Assembly (NCBI RefSeq): GCF_030272615.1
Contig: NC_081415.1
Location: forward strand, 419,738,257-419,802,256
DNA: 64,000 nt
Direction of reading: 5' to 3'
Origin: Cryptomeria japonica
Lineage: Eukaryota > Streptophyta > Pinopsida > Cupressales > Cupressaceae
The notes beneath the pieces were generated by a model. It saw only the letters and a program-made list of their open reading frames with translations, did no database searches and was not told the DNA's origin. The position numbers and the translations under genes were made by a program. Of the stretch, positions 45,565-57,459 are shown one piece after another (position 1 is the first letter of the stretch; every line of letters starts with the position of its first letter).

Positions 45565-45989
45565 TGGCTTCTAGACCGACCTCCGCTCCAGCAGGTGTGG
45601 TTACCCCTATTGTTGTTGACATCAAGGACTGTCCATGACCTATTTTAAAGAAATGCCCTCTGATTGTGAAGGTTAATGATTCAGTCAGCGCATTTTCTAG
45701 GGTTCCCGACAGAGTCTTGTATGTTGAGGATGTTCGTGCAGATATCCACTGCACTCTGGAAGATTTGGGTTCTGTTGAGGTAAAAACAATCTACATGACA
45801 AATCTATTGGACAAAAGGGGATCGCTGAAATCGGAATTCCAAATTCTGAAGAATCAAGGTTTCACGGACATTTTGGAGATGTCGGAATCCGAAGATGATA
45901 TGATCTGGTATGTGTTGAGTCAAGTCCACGGGGAATTCATATGGCTTGACAGGCCTTACAAGATCACTAACGAGGCTATGTCAGCATAG
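45565..45989 (+). pseudogene. Element D second ORF (ORF-X), N-terminal part
   Basis: The frame starts GGCTTCTAGACC right after a TTTTGTTTGCAG splice-acceptor-like site. Only one stop (about 45640) precedes a clean 107-codon stretch (45666-45989). It has RVPDRVLYVEDVRADIHC, DMIWYVLSQVHGEFIW and LDRPYKITNEAMSA, the last aligning with element A at about 9283. The function is unknown. It is not gag or pol. It ends where D is truncated. Confidence 0.65.
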
Positions 45990-48900
45990 AAGAGAGCGAC
46001 ATCCTACACAAAGAGCACTAGATCCTGATGGACACATAGCCAGTACTCAAGGGGATCGGTGGGTATGCAAGCATCTCATCCTCCTCGAGAGGGTGGACGG
46101 ATCCAAGTGCAACTAACAAAGAGAGCACTGGATAGCTCATGGACTTACAATTTTGATGACCCTATGGGGATTATATTTCATTGTATTATGATGAGATGCG
46201 TCATTTTTTGATATATATATGAGATGGCTCATGATTTCGGCAGCAATTTATTTATTGTTGTACTTATTATGGACATTTGTTATGGACAGTGATACATTTG
46301 ATGATGGATTTATTATGGTGCATGCTTATGTTTATGTGATGATGATGACTATTATGATGTTACTAACATGTTTGTGATGCAAGATGCATGAATTCATGTA
46401 TATAATGTGTATGTTATGTGGCATTATGATAAGCATGTATGAGATGCTCCTAACATATGGTGTATGTGACATGGATTATATACATGTTCGTGTATATAAT
46501 GCCTATGTGACGTGTTTGTTATTGTGATATGATGATAGAGATACATATGATGATGCCTAAGCTACTATGTATGCATATAGATATATGATGCCTATATGAG
46601 AGACTAACAATTGTGATGGATGCAGGATGAGGAGTTATGATAGAAAGTTGTAATGATTATGATATGTTATGATGCATGATAGCTATAATGCAATGAAAAT
46701 GTGGGAAAGTTGTAATGATTTATGATATACTATGATGCACATTGAATATGTACATGTATGATTGTTTCGATATGAAAATGTGTAATAAGTGTAATGAAAT
46801 TATGTGCAAATGATGATAAAATATAATGCAATGCAATGAAATGTAATAAAATGAGGTAGTGAAGAGGGATCACCTATAAGTGTAACAGTGAAATAGTTGT
46901 ATTGTTTGTGGTGCAACCCAGGTTCAAGTCCCCATCTAAACCAAAGTGATATGTTAATATATTGGTTTGTTCCCACCTTGGTAAGAGAAATTGATGGTGG
47001 TTGATCTTGGCGAATGTGTGAACTAACTAACCGTGCTCGACCCCTGCTGGGCTGGTGTGCTTGTAGACCCTTTTCCTTGTAGTCGTGTGTTGCTCGTGGA
47101 TCCAATTTATCATTGGCATGTGTTGCTCATGGAATTATGTCAGACCCACACGTGTCTTTCATGCATGATGGTTCTATATCGAGCCCTCGCGGGTCTTTCA
47201 CCTCTATTGGTTCATAGTCCTTAATGGGCTACCATGCTCGTGGTTTTGCACTATTGGTCTTGGAGACATAAGGTTGAGGAAGGAACCAAGGAGAGATAAG
47301 GGTATAAGAACGTTGCAAAAACTGAGGATGAGGCCCCTCAACAATGTGGTCTCACTGGTTCATAGCTCCAGTCAAAAACGATTACCAAGCAAAAAAAAAA
47401 TGAGGCAGTGAAATGTAAAATGAATCGTAAATGCTATAATGATATAAGATGCAATGAAAATTAAAATGAATGAAAATGCAATAAGATGAAATGATATGAA
47501 ATGCAATGGTCCTAAAAATAATGATAATATGTGATATCCCTATGGAAACAAAATGTAGCTTAACCTTTATAATGATAATGAAATGGATGAATAAAAATGA
47601 TATAGTGAACTTAAAATGATAATGATAATGTGATGAATGCTAATGAAACCTAAGATAATGTGCAAAATATAATGAAAAGATGCAATTTAAGAAGTGTAAC
47701 CTAAAATAATGCAATCTAACAAATGCATACAAATGGAATGATTATTCAAATAGGGGAGAAAATTTGTGTGATGTTCCAACCAAAATACAATGAAATACAT
47801 AGGGTAGAAGAAGAAGAAGAAGGGAGATGAATAAATAAATTGTAGTCTTCAGGACAAATGGATGAAATGACGAGTGAGGTGAATGAGCGGGTGGATGAGA
47901 TTTGTTGTGTAAGATGTGGAGAGCAAACCTAGTTTTGATATTGCAACAGACGATCTATACCACTGGTTATAAAAGTTAGGATGTTGTCAATATTCGATGC
48001 ATGGATTAGATTCTCAAACAATAGGATATCTCAATGCACACAGGTTCACAAACACTGATGAAGGTGTAAGTGTGAGATTGTTGGATCATACAAGAGAAAT
48101 CACCAAACACGCCATACCACAAAAGATGCCCCAATATACACCAATCCAAGACATACCAAAATATAGGATGATTAAGGTAGCCCCGAATAGGTATAGGCAT
48201 AGGACACAACATAAAAATCAAAGCGAAAAGACCAATCATGCACATGACACACACATGGCCAACTGATATATCTTTCTAAGAGTAGGACATGAATTTGGAT
48301 AGAGTGTCGAACATGGGAAGGATGCATCGCGATAGGCAAGGATAATGGATGTGACTAAAAAGGTGGCAAAAGAATAGGGGATTGTGCCTGAAATGTAGAC
48401 AAGAGCATTTCCCCTTAGATTCGATTAGCATAGTATAGATGGGTGTTTGGTTGATGCGCAAGTCAAGAGAAGCTCACATTAATGGGAAAATCTCAGGATA
48501 ATGGGGGAAAGCTCAGTATGATGGGATAAATCTCAATGTGATGGAAATATCCTTATTCATAGATTGAAATATAGCTCATCATCTCAACGGGAGGAAGAAG
48601 GTGATGGAGCACCAATGAAAGGATATTAGTGGAAGTGGGCTAGGCAAAGAGTTCCCGAACGAAGAGGAGATGGGTGGATAGGCAAAGCAAGGATAAATGG
48701 TGAATTAATGGCTTACATAACTAAAGAGATATGCAAGTGGTGAGGCTAGGTGGCGAATTAATTGCTAACATCACTAAAGAAAGTGGGTGCAGGGGATGGT
48801 TGCAATGTGATGAGCATGAAAAGAGATGGTGGATTAGACTTAGTTAACTTGGTGCCTATGAATATTTTTTCACCAAGTTACTTTCCCATAGCACCACAAA
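45990..48900. other. Cryptically simple ATG-rich region in the 3' part of element C
   Basis: About 46190-46830 and 47400-47720 are dominated by ATG, GATG and AATG words without a fixed period. This resembles the simple-sequence 3' regions of Tat-type elements. A tRNA-like GGTTCAAGTCCC box lies at about 46921. No coding content was recognised. Confidence 0.5.
46870..47110 (+). other. Possible SINE fragment
   Basis: GGTTCAAGTCCC near 46921 matches a pol III B box (GGTTCGANTCC type). No clear A box or poly-A tail was found, so this is tentative. Confidence 0.2.
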
Positions 48901-48959
48901 GTGGTTTTCACTGATGGACGAAAAAAAAAATTATTTTTTTCATTTTTTCAATTTTTTTG

Positions 48960-50240
48960 TATTTTTACTCTTTTTTTTTTCTTTTTTTTTGAAAACTAGG
49001 ATTCCCCGAAGATTGGGCATAAAATTTATTCAATTGAAAGATGTTCATAGGTTCATCCAGGGGGTTCTCCTTCAGGTGCAGCCAGCTGATATGCTCTGGA
49101 ACCATACTTGGTAGTGATGAAATAGGGTCCCAACCAATTAGGCTCAAACTTTCCCTTATTTTCTCAATCTTGAAGATTCCTCTGATTTTCCATAATAACA
49201 AGGTCACTAATGTCAAACTCTTGAGTCTTGACCTTCTTGTTATAGCTGATTCGAAGGCAATTTTGATAAAACCAAAGATGATCTAAGGACTTGAGATGTC
49301 ATTTATCTAACAATTCAAGCTCTTTTAATTTGGCCACTTTGTATTCTTCATCAAGAAGAATGTTCTGCAGGGACACCTAAAGTGAGAGTATCTTGATCTC
49401 AAGGGGGAGGATGGATTCAGAACCAAAGACTATGGAATATAGTGTAAAGCTCATGTAGGGGTATGGATGCTTGTGTGATAGGCCCAAAGGGTGGGGTGGA
49501 GTTACAAGTATCAATCACGACCAACTTTATTGACTGTCTTCTTGAGGATTTTAATGAGAGTTTTGTTTGAAGCCTTGGCTTGACCATTACCCTGTGGGTA
49601 GTATGGAGTGGGAAAGCAATGTTGGATAGCAAATTTTTGGCATAATTCTTTAACATCCTGATTCTTGAAAGATTTTCCATTGTCTGTAATAATAACCTTA
49701 GGTATTCCATAGCGACAAATTAGGTAATTTAGTATAAATTTAGCAATTTGTTTGCTAGTGGTAAAGGTGAGTGGTATGACTTCCACCCACTTGGTGAAGT
49801 ATTTTGTGGTGGTGATTATGAATTTGTGTCCATTAGGTGAGGTGGGATGGATTTTATCGATTAGATCGAGCCCACACTGTGAGAAAATCTAGGGTGTAAT
49901 GAATGGTTGCAGATCCTGAGATGGTGCATGAATTTAATCACCATGTTTCTAACAAGAAACACATTTCTTGATGCGATGATATGCATCTTCTTCCATCGTA
50001 GGTCAGTAGTATCATGTGTGCAAAATCTTCTTAGTCGAGAGTGGGGCCTATTGAGTGTGCCCCACAGATACCTTTGTGTACCTCACGTAATGCTCACTTA
50101 GATTCTTCTTTGTCTAAACACCTAAGGAGGGTTCCATTAAAGTGCCTTGAAAATAGGGTGTCTCCAAGAATAGTGTAACGAGCGGATCGACAAATGAAAC
50201 TTTTGCCATAGGTTTCTTAATACCATGGAGAGTCGTGATC
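48960..50240 (-). pseudogene. Element C integrase (Tat-like gypsy)
   Basis: On the minus strand, in order: NGTLLRCLDKEE (about 50120), the linker before integrase; EVHKGICGAH, part of the HHCC finger (about 50080-49950); then the core with EVIPLTFTTSKQIAKFILN and YGIPKVIITDNGKSFKN (about 49785-49670), with a catalytic Asp in TDNGKSF kept; then YYPQGNGQAKASNKTLIK. The C-terminal part LVIMENQRN...GKFEPNWLGPY...PLDEPMN lies at about 49200-49030. Frameshifts and stops separate these. Integrase joins element DNA to the genome. Confidence 0.92.
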
Positions 50241-51528
50241 AAGAAGGACACACACCATGTAAGACTTAGGGACACTTCTCGGGCACATTAGAATCCCATA
50301 CCCCGACGATCTAGAGATCTTATGAACTAGGGGACATCTATCTTGACAATGAATAGTACAATGTGGGGTGGCTTCGAAGGTCCAACCTCCTTCACCAACA
50401 AGCAAATGGGATTTTGTCCTCTACTAAAAATGGTATCTAGTCAAATTTCGGGGTAATACTGGTGTTTATACATGCGGTGGTTCGCTAAATCAAGAGGCCT
50501 CCCAGCCCTTTGTACAAGGGTTTAACGTGTAATATGGACACTAGAGGAGACATCCATCGGTATAGAACATCAACACCAGGTAGTGATGACTTTCGTCACC
50601 CTCACAAATATTTGTATAGCGGACCAAAAGAGTACCACTTGGGTCATTACCTCTCACCTACCTATTGCATTGGGAGGCAATCCCTCTAAAGAAATACTAA
50701 GTCTTATTCTCAACCACCGAAGAGGGGAGAATACCACAAAATATTTTGGGATCTAACTATGACAAAAAGGGATAGGTGTTGTTTTTTATCACCCAAGCTT
50801 TCACAAGGGGAGAGCATATACCTACTATCTCATGCAAACATGACAAACAAGTTTTATAATTAGTAATGCATGAAACTGGAAATCCTAACATGCACTTACT
50901 GGAAAAAAATAAGTCCTCGACACAGGAATCTACAAAAAAAGTTATTACTTTTTTAGAATATTAGCCTTCGACAATCGAGAAAAGCTGCAAAACTACAAAA
51001 GAGATTAGCAAAATCTTGTCAAAAAAATCTACTAGGGCAGAGATGATGCTCTATCTACACAAACGGTGAAACATAGACGTCAACGCACAACTATAGATGT
51101 CATTTCACCTACTACAGGAAAATAGTTGTCTTTAAAATCAAAATTGTTACAACTTAGATTTACAAAAGCAGAAAAGCTATAATATCCTTAAAAAATATAG
51201 ATCAATAGGAATAGAGAATACTAATTTAATGATTTTTGTTAAAAGTAAAAAAACTTGCATAGGAAATGTCAGAACAGAGACTATGAAACTATCATGCGCA
51301 GACGTCATTTTGTAGGCAAAGATGGTGAAATATAAAACTTCCAAAAAATAGTGTTAACTCCAAAATCTGCAGGGCAGAGACGTCAGTTTTCTAGCCGAGA
51401 TGGTGAAATGCGATCACAGATGTCGATGCAAGGCGGTGACTACGAAGTGAGACTTGTGCGAGCCTTCACAAGAAAACTCACAAAATTGTCAAATAAAAGG
51501 ACTCGAGGTCCCACAAAGCATGCCAAAA
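50241..51528 (-). other. Leader side of element C
   Basis: No gag, protease or RT. It contains repeated agacgtc...ggtgaaat-like blocks at about 51080, 51300 and 51380. On the minus strand, TTTTGGCATGCTTTGTGGG next to the LTR is the expected place of the primer site; the tRNA is not assigned. Confidence 0.5.
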
Positions 51529-52761
51529 TGTGGATGAGGGAAAGTAGGTTAGAAAGACCAAATGCATGCAATATGAAATAAAGCACAATAAAGCATTAAA
51601 GCATACAAACAGTCTTGTTATACCTTCTTTCTTCACCTCCTCCGATTGAGTGGAAAGTAGAATGTGCGCCCTTGATATCCACTTGATTTGCTCCTCGAGG
51701 TGAGAGATGTGCATTGCTCTCCACTACACAACAAATTGATAAGATTGGATTGATGGATGATGGAGAAGCTATAGCAAGATTAGGGCATAATGTGGGTGCA
51801 ATGGATGATTTCTAGACTCAAATGAACAACATGACAATGTAAAAGTGATGGATGATTTGAGAGGGAAGGAGACTCCAATTTATAGATTGGAGGGGCTAAA
51901 ATTGGATGGCCAAGATTGAAGAGGAATGGATGGCTAGGATTGAATGTGAGAGGAGGGAGATTTGAGAGGACAAGTGGGAGATCCAAGAGATTTGTCATAA
52001 AGGTATTTCTTGTCTCCACATTTCTCAAGTACATGGGGAAGAGTTCCCTAAGTACCTTGGGAAAAGAATAATGAAATTTAAAATTCTATGGGAGAGGACA
52101 AAGGGAATTTAAATATCCCAGGAAAGAGGAGGCATGGGGAGAATAAAGGATAAAGGAATTAAAAATTTCTTGGGAAGAGAGGGCATGAGGAAATACAAGG
52201 GATTTGACATTCCTTGAATAAACAAAAGTGGGTGGCATTTAAGATTGGAGGAAGAGATAGGAAAGCCATTTATGGAAAAGAGTTGACCCATCCCTAATCA
52301 AGGTGATTAAGGATGTGCAAATGATTAAGTGGGATAATGAAGGATTAGAAGAAAAGGTAGGACAGTTAGGATGATGAGACATAAGGAGAGAGAATGAGTG
52401 GAGGAATATAAAATTGAAGAATATGTTGATCATGATTAGGGTAGGGTTAATTAGGCCAAATGATGGTGATTAGAAAGGTGATTTGTAGGAATCAAAGGCA
52501 TTAGTTAAGTAATCGATATTAATTAACTAATTAGGATTAGAAGGGAATATTGGCTAAGATTGAGGAATTGAAATAATTCTTAGAAGAATGGAATATAATT
52601 AATTTTGATAAATTAATTATATGGGCTTAGGTGACAAAATTGATTATAATAAAATTTAATTAATTTTGAAAAGGGGGAGGACCGGCATAATTAATATAAT
52701 TAATTATGTGAAAAAGGCTAAATTAATTAGATATTAATTTAACTAATTTTAGGCGTCTACA
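51529..52761 (-). repeat. 5' LTR of element C (right copy)
   Basis: 1,233 bp; matches 41111-42358. It keeps two perfect hairpins that are worn in the other copy: ATAATTAATTT arms (about 52605-52620) and CATAATTAAT arms (52686-52708). Confidence 0.93.
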
Positions 52762-52766
52762 ACACT

Positions 52767-54013
52767 AATATAGATGGATGAGTAAATGTTTGTAGTTGTG
52801 ATAGGAGTTGTTGGATGTGGTTGGGATGTTATTGTCATTCAAGAGGTATCAAAAGCATATGAGATGTGTTATCTTTCTCTTTGATATTTTGGATTTATAA
52901 AGTTTTTGGTTTTTAATCATTTATTCTAAATGAGGAAAATAAATCACATTTAATCTATTTATTAGAAATGAACAAATTATTTTAACTTTAATCCTATCAA
53001 ATAAAATTAAATGGTTATATGATCTCTTTTTCCAAATCTTATGGATAAATGAAGTGCAAATAAATTAATTGAGTAAAACAAATAATTAATTAAGCGTGCC
53101 TAATTAATTTCATGTCGTTAATTAGTTTTGAAGTGAACCGTTAAAATAAACTTAAATTCGACTTTCTATTAAAAAAGGTGAGAGAGAGAGCGGTCAATTG
53201 TTGTTCTAAAAATTATATTTGTAGAATAATAAATGCATAATAAACAATACAAATTTTCAAGGGACGTGTCATTGCAAATTCCTTTGTTAATATGAGTAAA
53301 TCAAGAGTTCCCTATGGTTTGATTCCTTTGAAAATCATCCTAGAGCTCTTTCAAAAAACATGAGATGGGTGCAAAGGTTCTTCAAAATAAATCTTAGAGG
53401 AAGATCTTCATGAAATTAAAATAATCATTATTTTTTTGTTGTATGCTAAGAGGATTAATTCATAGCAAATAATAGAATTTGTTCTTAATATAATCACATT
53501 TCTATAGAGGCACATTCAAACAAATGTAAAGAATCAAAGTATCGGGTTTAAATCATGAATAGATTTAGTTCGAACAACTAGATCTAATTGGATTTTGATT
53601 TGTGACAATAATAAAAAAATGTAATCTTAAATCTAATAAACAAGAATACAAATCTATGCAACCTTGTATTCAACCTTATTGAAGAAAGACAATAGCAAAA
53701 GCTAATCTAAGAAATAACAAATCATATAGTAACTAATATAAATAAAATTAAATCTAAATAAAACAAGAAATAATAAATAATATAGTAACTAATATAAATA
53801 AACAATAAATCCACACTCAAAGCTATGTGCTACGCATGTAGAGCTAGGTTGGCATGAGAATGTAATCCCAAGAAATCAATCACCAAGGTAAGATGAGGTT
53901 GATAAGGGAGGTTTAAATAATTAATAAAGGTCTTAAGGAAATTTGTGGTAGATTTTATGGATCCTTTCAAATTACTTACCATTGTATGTTTTGTATGCAA
54001 ACATTATTTTTGG
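52767..54013 (-). mobile_element. Remnant J copy 2, middle part
   Basis: Matches J copy 1 at about 1240-1660 (for example GATGGATGA then TGTTTGCA/GTAG near the start, and CTAGGTTGGCATGA near 53850). No ORF. It is bounded by element C on the left and element F on the right. Confidence 0.6.
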
Positions 54014-54018
54014 ATTAT

Positions 54019-54834
54019 TGTTGGGATTAAGGTATTTCAATTGTAAAGTCCAAATATGTTTATTTAATCATTTATTTTATTTTCCACCCATTTTAGAAGT
54101 CATAAAGTTTAGTAGGCATAGGTTGCTATGTTGGGACTATGACAAATTTTCATTATGACTATGATGATTAGTAGTTCAGTGGAAGAGTCATGGAGAGTGA
54201 TTTTTTTGTAACTAGTATTTATGGTGGAGTTTACCTTTTACAAGTGGTGTGAGGTAAGGAATGTGCCTATTCTTGATCATGGTAATTTATATGTTGTACA
54301 TGCATTGTGATTGGCAAGTTGATCGTTATGGATGAGATAAGTGTCATTGCTTTGGAAGTTGTTATGTGCAATGTGTCATGGGATTAGCAAGATGTTGTTT
54401 ATGACACAATTTACGTCTTAGGCATTGAAGATAGTTTTGGAAACCATGAGTGCCTACCTCTTTGTGTTGAGATCTATATATATGTTGATGTCATAGTTTC
54501 TTTCATGATATGGGTTGATTAAATTATAAGATGTTATTACGCTACCAAGATTGCTCTAGAATTATCTATTGTTGTAGCTACTCATGCAGAGAAATGGCTT
54601 TGTGCATTGTATTTGTTGGTTATTGATGATATTATTGAATCTAGGTTAGTGTGGGTTTTTTCTTGAAAGGGTTTTCCTACGTAAATCTCGTATTATGAGT
54701 TAATTTGTTTAAATCTGAATTTGCATGTGTCTATCTAATTTGTAATAGTTAAAGGGTTTGTAAGAAATTTTTGCATTCACTTTCCTATTAGATTTAGAAT
54801 TTGGAAGCATTATTTTACACTTTGCTTTCATTCA
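54019..54834 (+). repeat. 5' LTR of element F
   Basis: Starts TGTTGGGATTAAGG, ends TTCATTCA. The primer site that follows (about 54838) reads AGCATCAAAGCC, a worn form of the iMet complement. Confidence 0.9.
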
Positions 54835-54979
54835 ATTAGCATCAAAGCCCAACCAACTTTGTTATTATTGTTGGGTTGAAGGATTTTTTTGTGTTGACCT
54901 AGTTTCAATGGGAGTTTTGTAGATGAAGATCTCATAACCTTGTTGCAGCTCTAAGATAGCAAGCACATCGAGTAGAATA

Positions 54980-55740
54980 AAGATGAAGTTTAATGGTGGC
55001 AGTTTTGAGTTGTGGAAACTCAAAATGGATGATATGCTTGTACATAGAGATCTATGGGTTGTGGTTTCTTCGATGAAATCCTAAACTACACCACAAGATG
55101 TATGGGATACAATAGATTGAAAAGCCAAGGGTTTGATCAGACTGGCTAATTTTGTGCTCCTAAATGTCCATGAAGAGAAGACTACAACTAAGTTTTGGAA
55201 GAAACTTGGTGATATTTATCATGGAAAATCCTTGGCAAATAAGTTATTCCTAAGAAATAAGTTGTATTCTCTAAGGATGGAGGAAGGAGGAAGGAGGATC
55301 CATTGCGAATCACATGAATGCATTTAACATGCTAGTTACCCATTTGGGTTTTGTCAATTCAAGATTGGTGAAAAAGAAAAATGAATGCTTATGTTATTTT
55401 CTTTGTCAAACTCATGGGGTCGCCTTGTGACGGCTATTGGAAGCACAACAACCACTTTCAAGATGGAGGATGTCGTTGCTTTAGTTGTTATTTGAAGAGA
55501 TGCGAAGGAAATCTTTTGAGATGGCTAAGGAGGCCCTGGTTGCTTGTGGTAGAATGATAGAGAAAGGCAAGAAGAAGGACAAGAAGAGTAAATCCAAGTC
55601 TCCTAGTCAAAAGTCCAAGACAAAATGTTAGAATTGTAGCAAATTTGGTCATTTCTAAAAAGAGTGTAAGGAGGAGAAGAAAAAGAAAGGTAAAAAAGAT
55701 TTATTTAATTCTAGCTCTAAAAAATCCTCTCAAGATAAAG
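54980..55740 (+). pseudogene. Element F gag
   Basis: FNGGSFELWKLKMDDML near 54990 is the copia gag start (DUF4219/UBN2). It is followed by KFWKKLGDIYHGKSLANKLF and the rest of the UBN2 region, then a Lys-rich tail with a worn CCHC knuckle (about 55630-55670). Stops and frameshifts occur throughout. Confidence 0.88.
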
Positions 55741-55744
55741 TAGT

Positions 55745-56250
55745 CTTTTGTTCGCATCCTTAGCAAAACATGCATCAAAAGATGTGTGGTTAATAGATTC
55801 AAGTGCCTCTTTCCACATGACCTCTCACAAAGGTTGGTTTTGAAAGTATGAAGAGTTTGATGGTGGGAAGGTGTATCTAGGTGATGACTCTCACCTAAAG
55901 GTTGTTAGTCGTGGAAGAGTCAAGATTTGATTCCTTGATGGAAAGGTGAAGGCAATTGATGGTGTCCTACGTATCCATGGTTTGGCACAAAACCTACTTT
56001 TAGTTAGCAAGTTGAGTGATGTAGGTGTGTAGGTTGTTTTCTCGAGTGGTGGATGTAAGATGACAAGAGGTTCTATGGTGCTTGCTAAGATGTTCAAATT
56101 GGCGCCTTGTATAAGTTGGATGCATGCACAATTCAGTGCAATAGTGCTTCTATGAAGTCCAAGAAAAGGACTTTGGACTCTTCATCCTCATCATCAAATC
56201 AAGAAGATTGTTGTTTCTACATCTGATGGTCGTGCTTTCTAGGTACCTAA
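55745..56250 (+). pseudogene. Element F protease region
   Basis: WLIDSSASFHMT at about 55788-55822 is the copia aspartic protease site, with Ser in place of Gly in the D-S-G-A motif. GLAQNLLLVSKLSDVGV follows, the usual block after protease. It probably cannot cut the polyprotein. Confidence 0.85.
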
Positions 56251-56263
56251 GGGTGCAAATGCT

Positions 56264-57190
56264 TTGGAGATGAAGCTCCTAGCTGAGAAGACAATGTTGT
56301 GGCACCAAAGACTTGGCCACATTGGTGAGAAGGATCTTAGAGCCTTGAAAAAAAAGTGCCTTGTTGAAGGCCTTAATGACTATAATCTCAAATTTAACTT
56401 TTGTGAACATTGTGTTTATGGTAAACAACACCATGTTTCTTTTTATTCTAGTTTTCATGTCTTATGGGGTTTTGGATTATATTCATTCGGATGTGTTTGG
56501 TCCTATTAATGTTCTTTCAATATCTAGATCTGTGTATTTTGTCTCTTTCATACATGACTATAGTAGGACATTTGTGTATTTCCTCAGTAAATCTAAATAT
56601 TTTACTCAATTTAAGGAATTCATATCCTTGGTTGAAAATCATATTGGTAGGAAAATTAAATGTACGAGGACTAACAATGGTGGTGAGTTTTGTTTGGAAA
56701 AATTCTACAGGTTTTGTAAGGACCATTGGATTGAAAAACACAAAACAACTCCATACACCTCACAACAAAATAGAATTGAAAAAAGGACAAACATAATATT
56801 GATGGAGATGGCTAAGAGTATTTTGAATGGTGTTGAGATTGAACAAAAGTTTTGAGTTTAAGTTGTAGCCACTGCATGTAATTTGATTAATAGATCTCCT
56901 ACTTTGACACTAGTTGAAAAGACACTCATGAAGGTGTGGTTTGGTAAGAAGCCCTCATTGAGACATCTCAGAGTCTTTGGTTGATGCATATGCACGTGTC
57001 AAGTGAGAAAATATCAAAATTGGAGAACAAGGTGGTTACGTGTATCTTCATTAACTATGGTGTCAATGTGAAAGGTTACAAGATTTGGGATCTAGTTGCA
57101 GAGAAGGTGCTCTATAGTAGAAGTATGATCTTTCGTGAGTTGAAACCTTCAACTGTTGATTTGTGGCTAGAGAAGAAAGAAAAATAGAAA
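56264..57190 (+). pseudogene. Element F integrase
   Basis: LWHQRLGHIGEKDLRALK (about 56296) and CEHCVYGKQ (about 56404) form the HHCC finger. HSDVFGP (about 56485) holds the first core Asp. RTNNGGEF (about 56674) has Asn where RTDNGGE has the second catalytic Asp. The C-terminal NYGVNVKGYKIWDL (about 57052) and VLYSRSMIF follow. Frameshifts are near 56460 and 56980. Confidence 0.92.
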
Positions 57191-57459
57191 AAGCAGGTAG
57201 TTCAAGTAACACCTAATTTGAGGACCTGATAATGAGGAGAGCTCAAGCAACTTTGAAAGTTTTGAAGATGAGTTAGAACTTGAACCTCGGCAATTGAGGT
57301 CTACTTGTGATAGGCAGCAACCTAATACATATAAATTAGTCACCAAAAAGGTTTGGATATTCTTTGTTGGATTACAGTTGCATATTTTCTTTGATCGGTA
57401 ACACTGAAGAGTTGATGAGCCTAGGACTATTAGAGAGTCTATGGGTATGCATGATGTAG

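Larger units (their letters stand above)
43033..45989 (+). mobile_element. Element D: non-autonomous copia-type element, 3' truncated
   Basis: It has a 5' LTR, iMet primer site, coiled-coil gag, CCHC knuckles and the same unknown second ORF as element A. It stops at about 45989, with no 3' LTR in the window. The stop falls within the block aligned to A, so the 3' half was lost. It lies inside element C, in the opposite orientation. Confidence 0.8.
41111..52761 (-). mobile_element. Element C: gypsy (Tat-like) element, internally deleted, minus strand
   Basis: LTRs 41111-42358 and 51529-52761 end in TCTACA on the plus strand, so they begin TGTAGA on the minus strand. The flanking 5-bp target duplication ACACT (41106-41110, 52762-52766) is exact. 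A polypurine tract lies next to the left LTR, which fixes the minus orientation. Inside, only the end of the RNase H-integrase linker and the integrase remain (48960-50240). Gag, protease and RT are absent. Element D is inserted in its long 3' region. Confidence 0.88.

Noticed and set aside
45666-45989. Clean 107-codon ORF taken as a host gene
   Set aside because: It aligns in part to element A at about 9283, lies downstream of a gag with the same architecture, and ends where element D is truncated.
52767-53900. Independent new repeat family right of element C
   Set aside because: It is the continuation of remnant J after the ACACT target duplication, matching 1240-1660.
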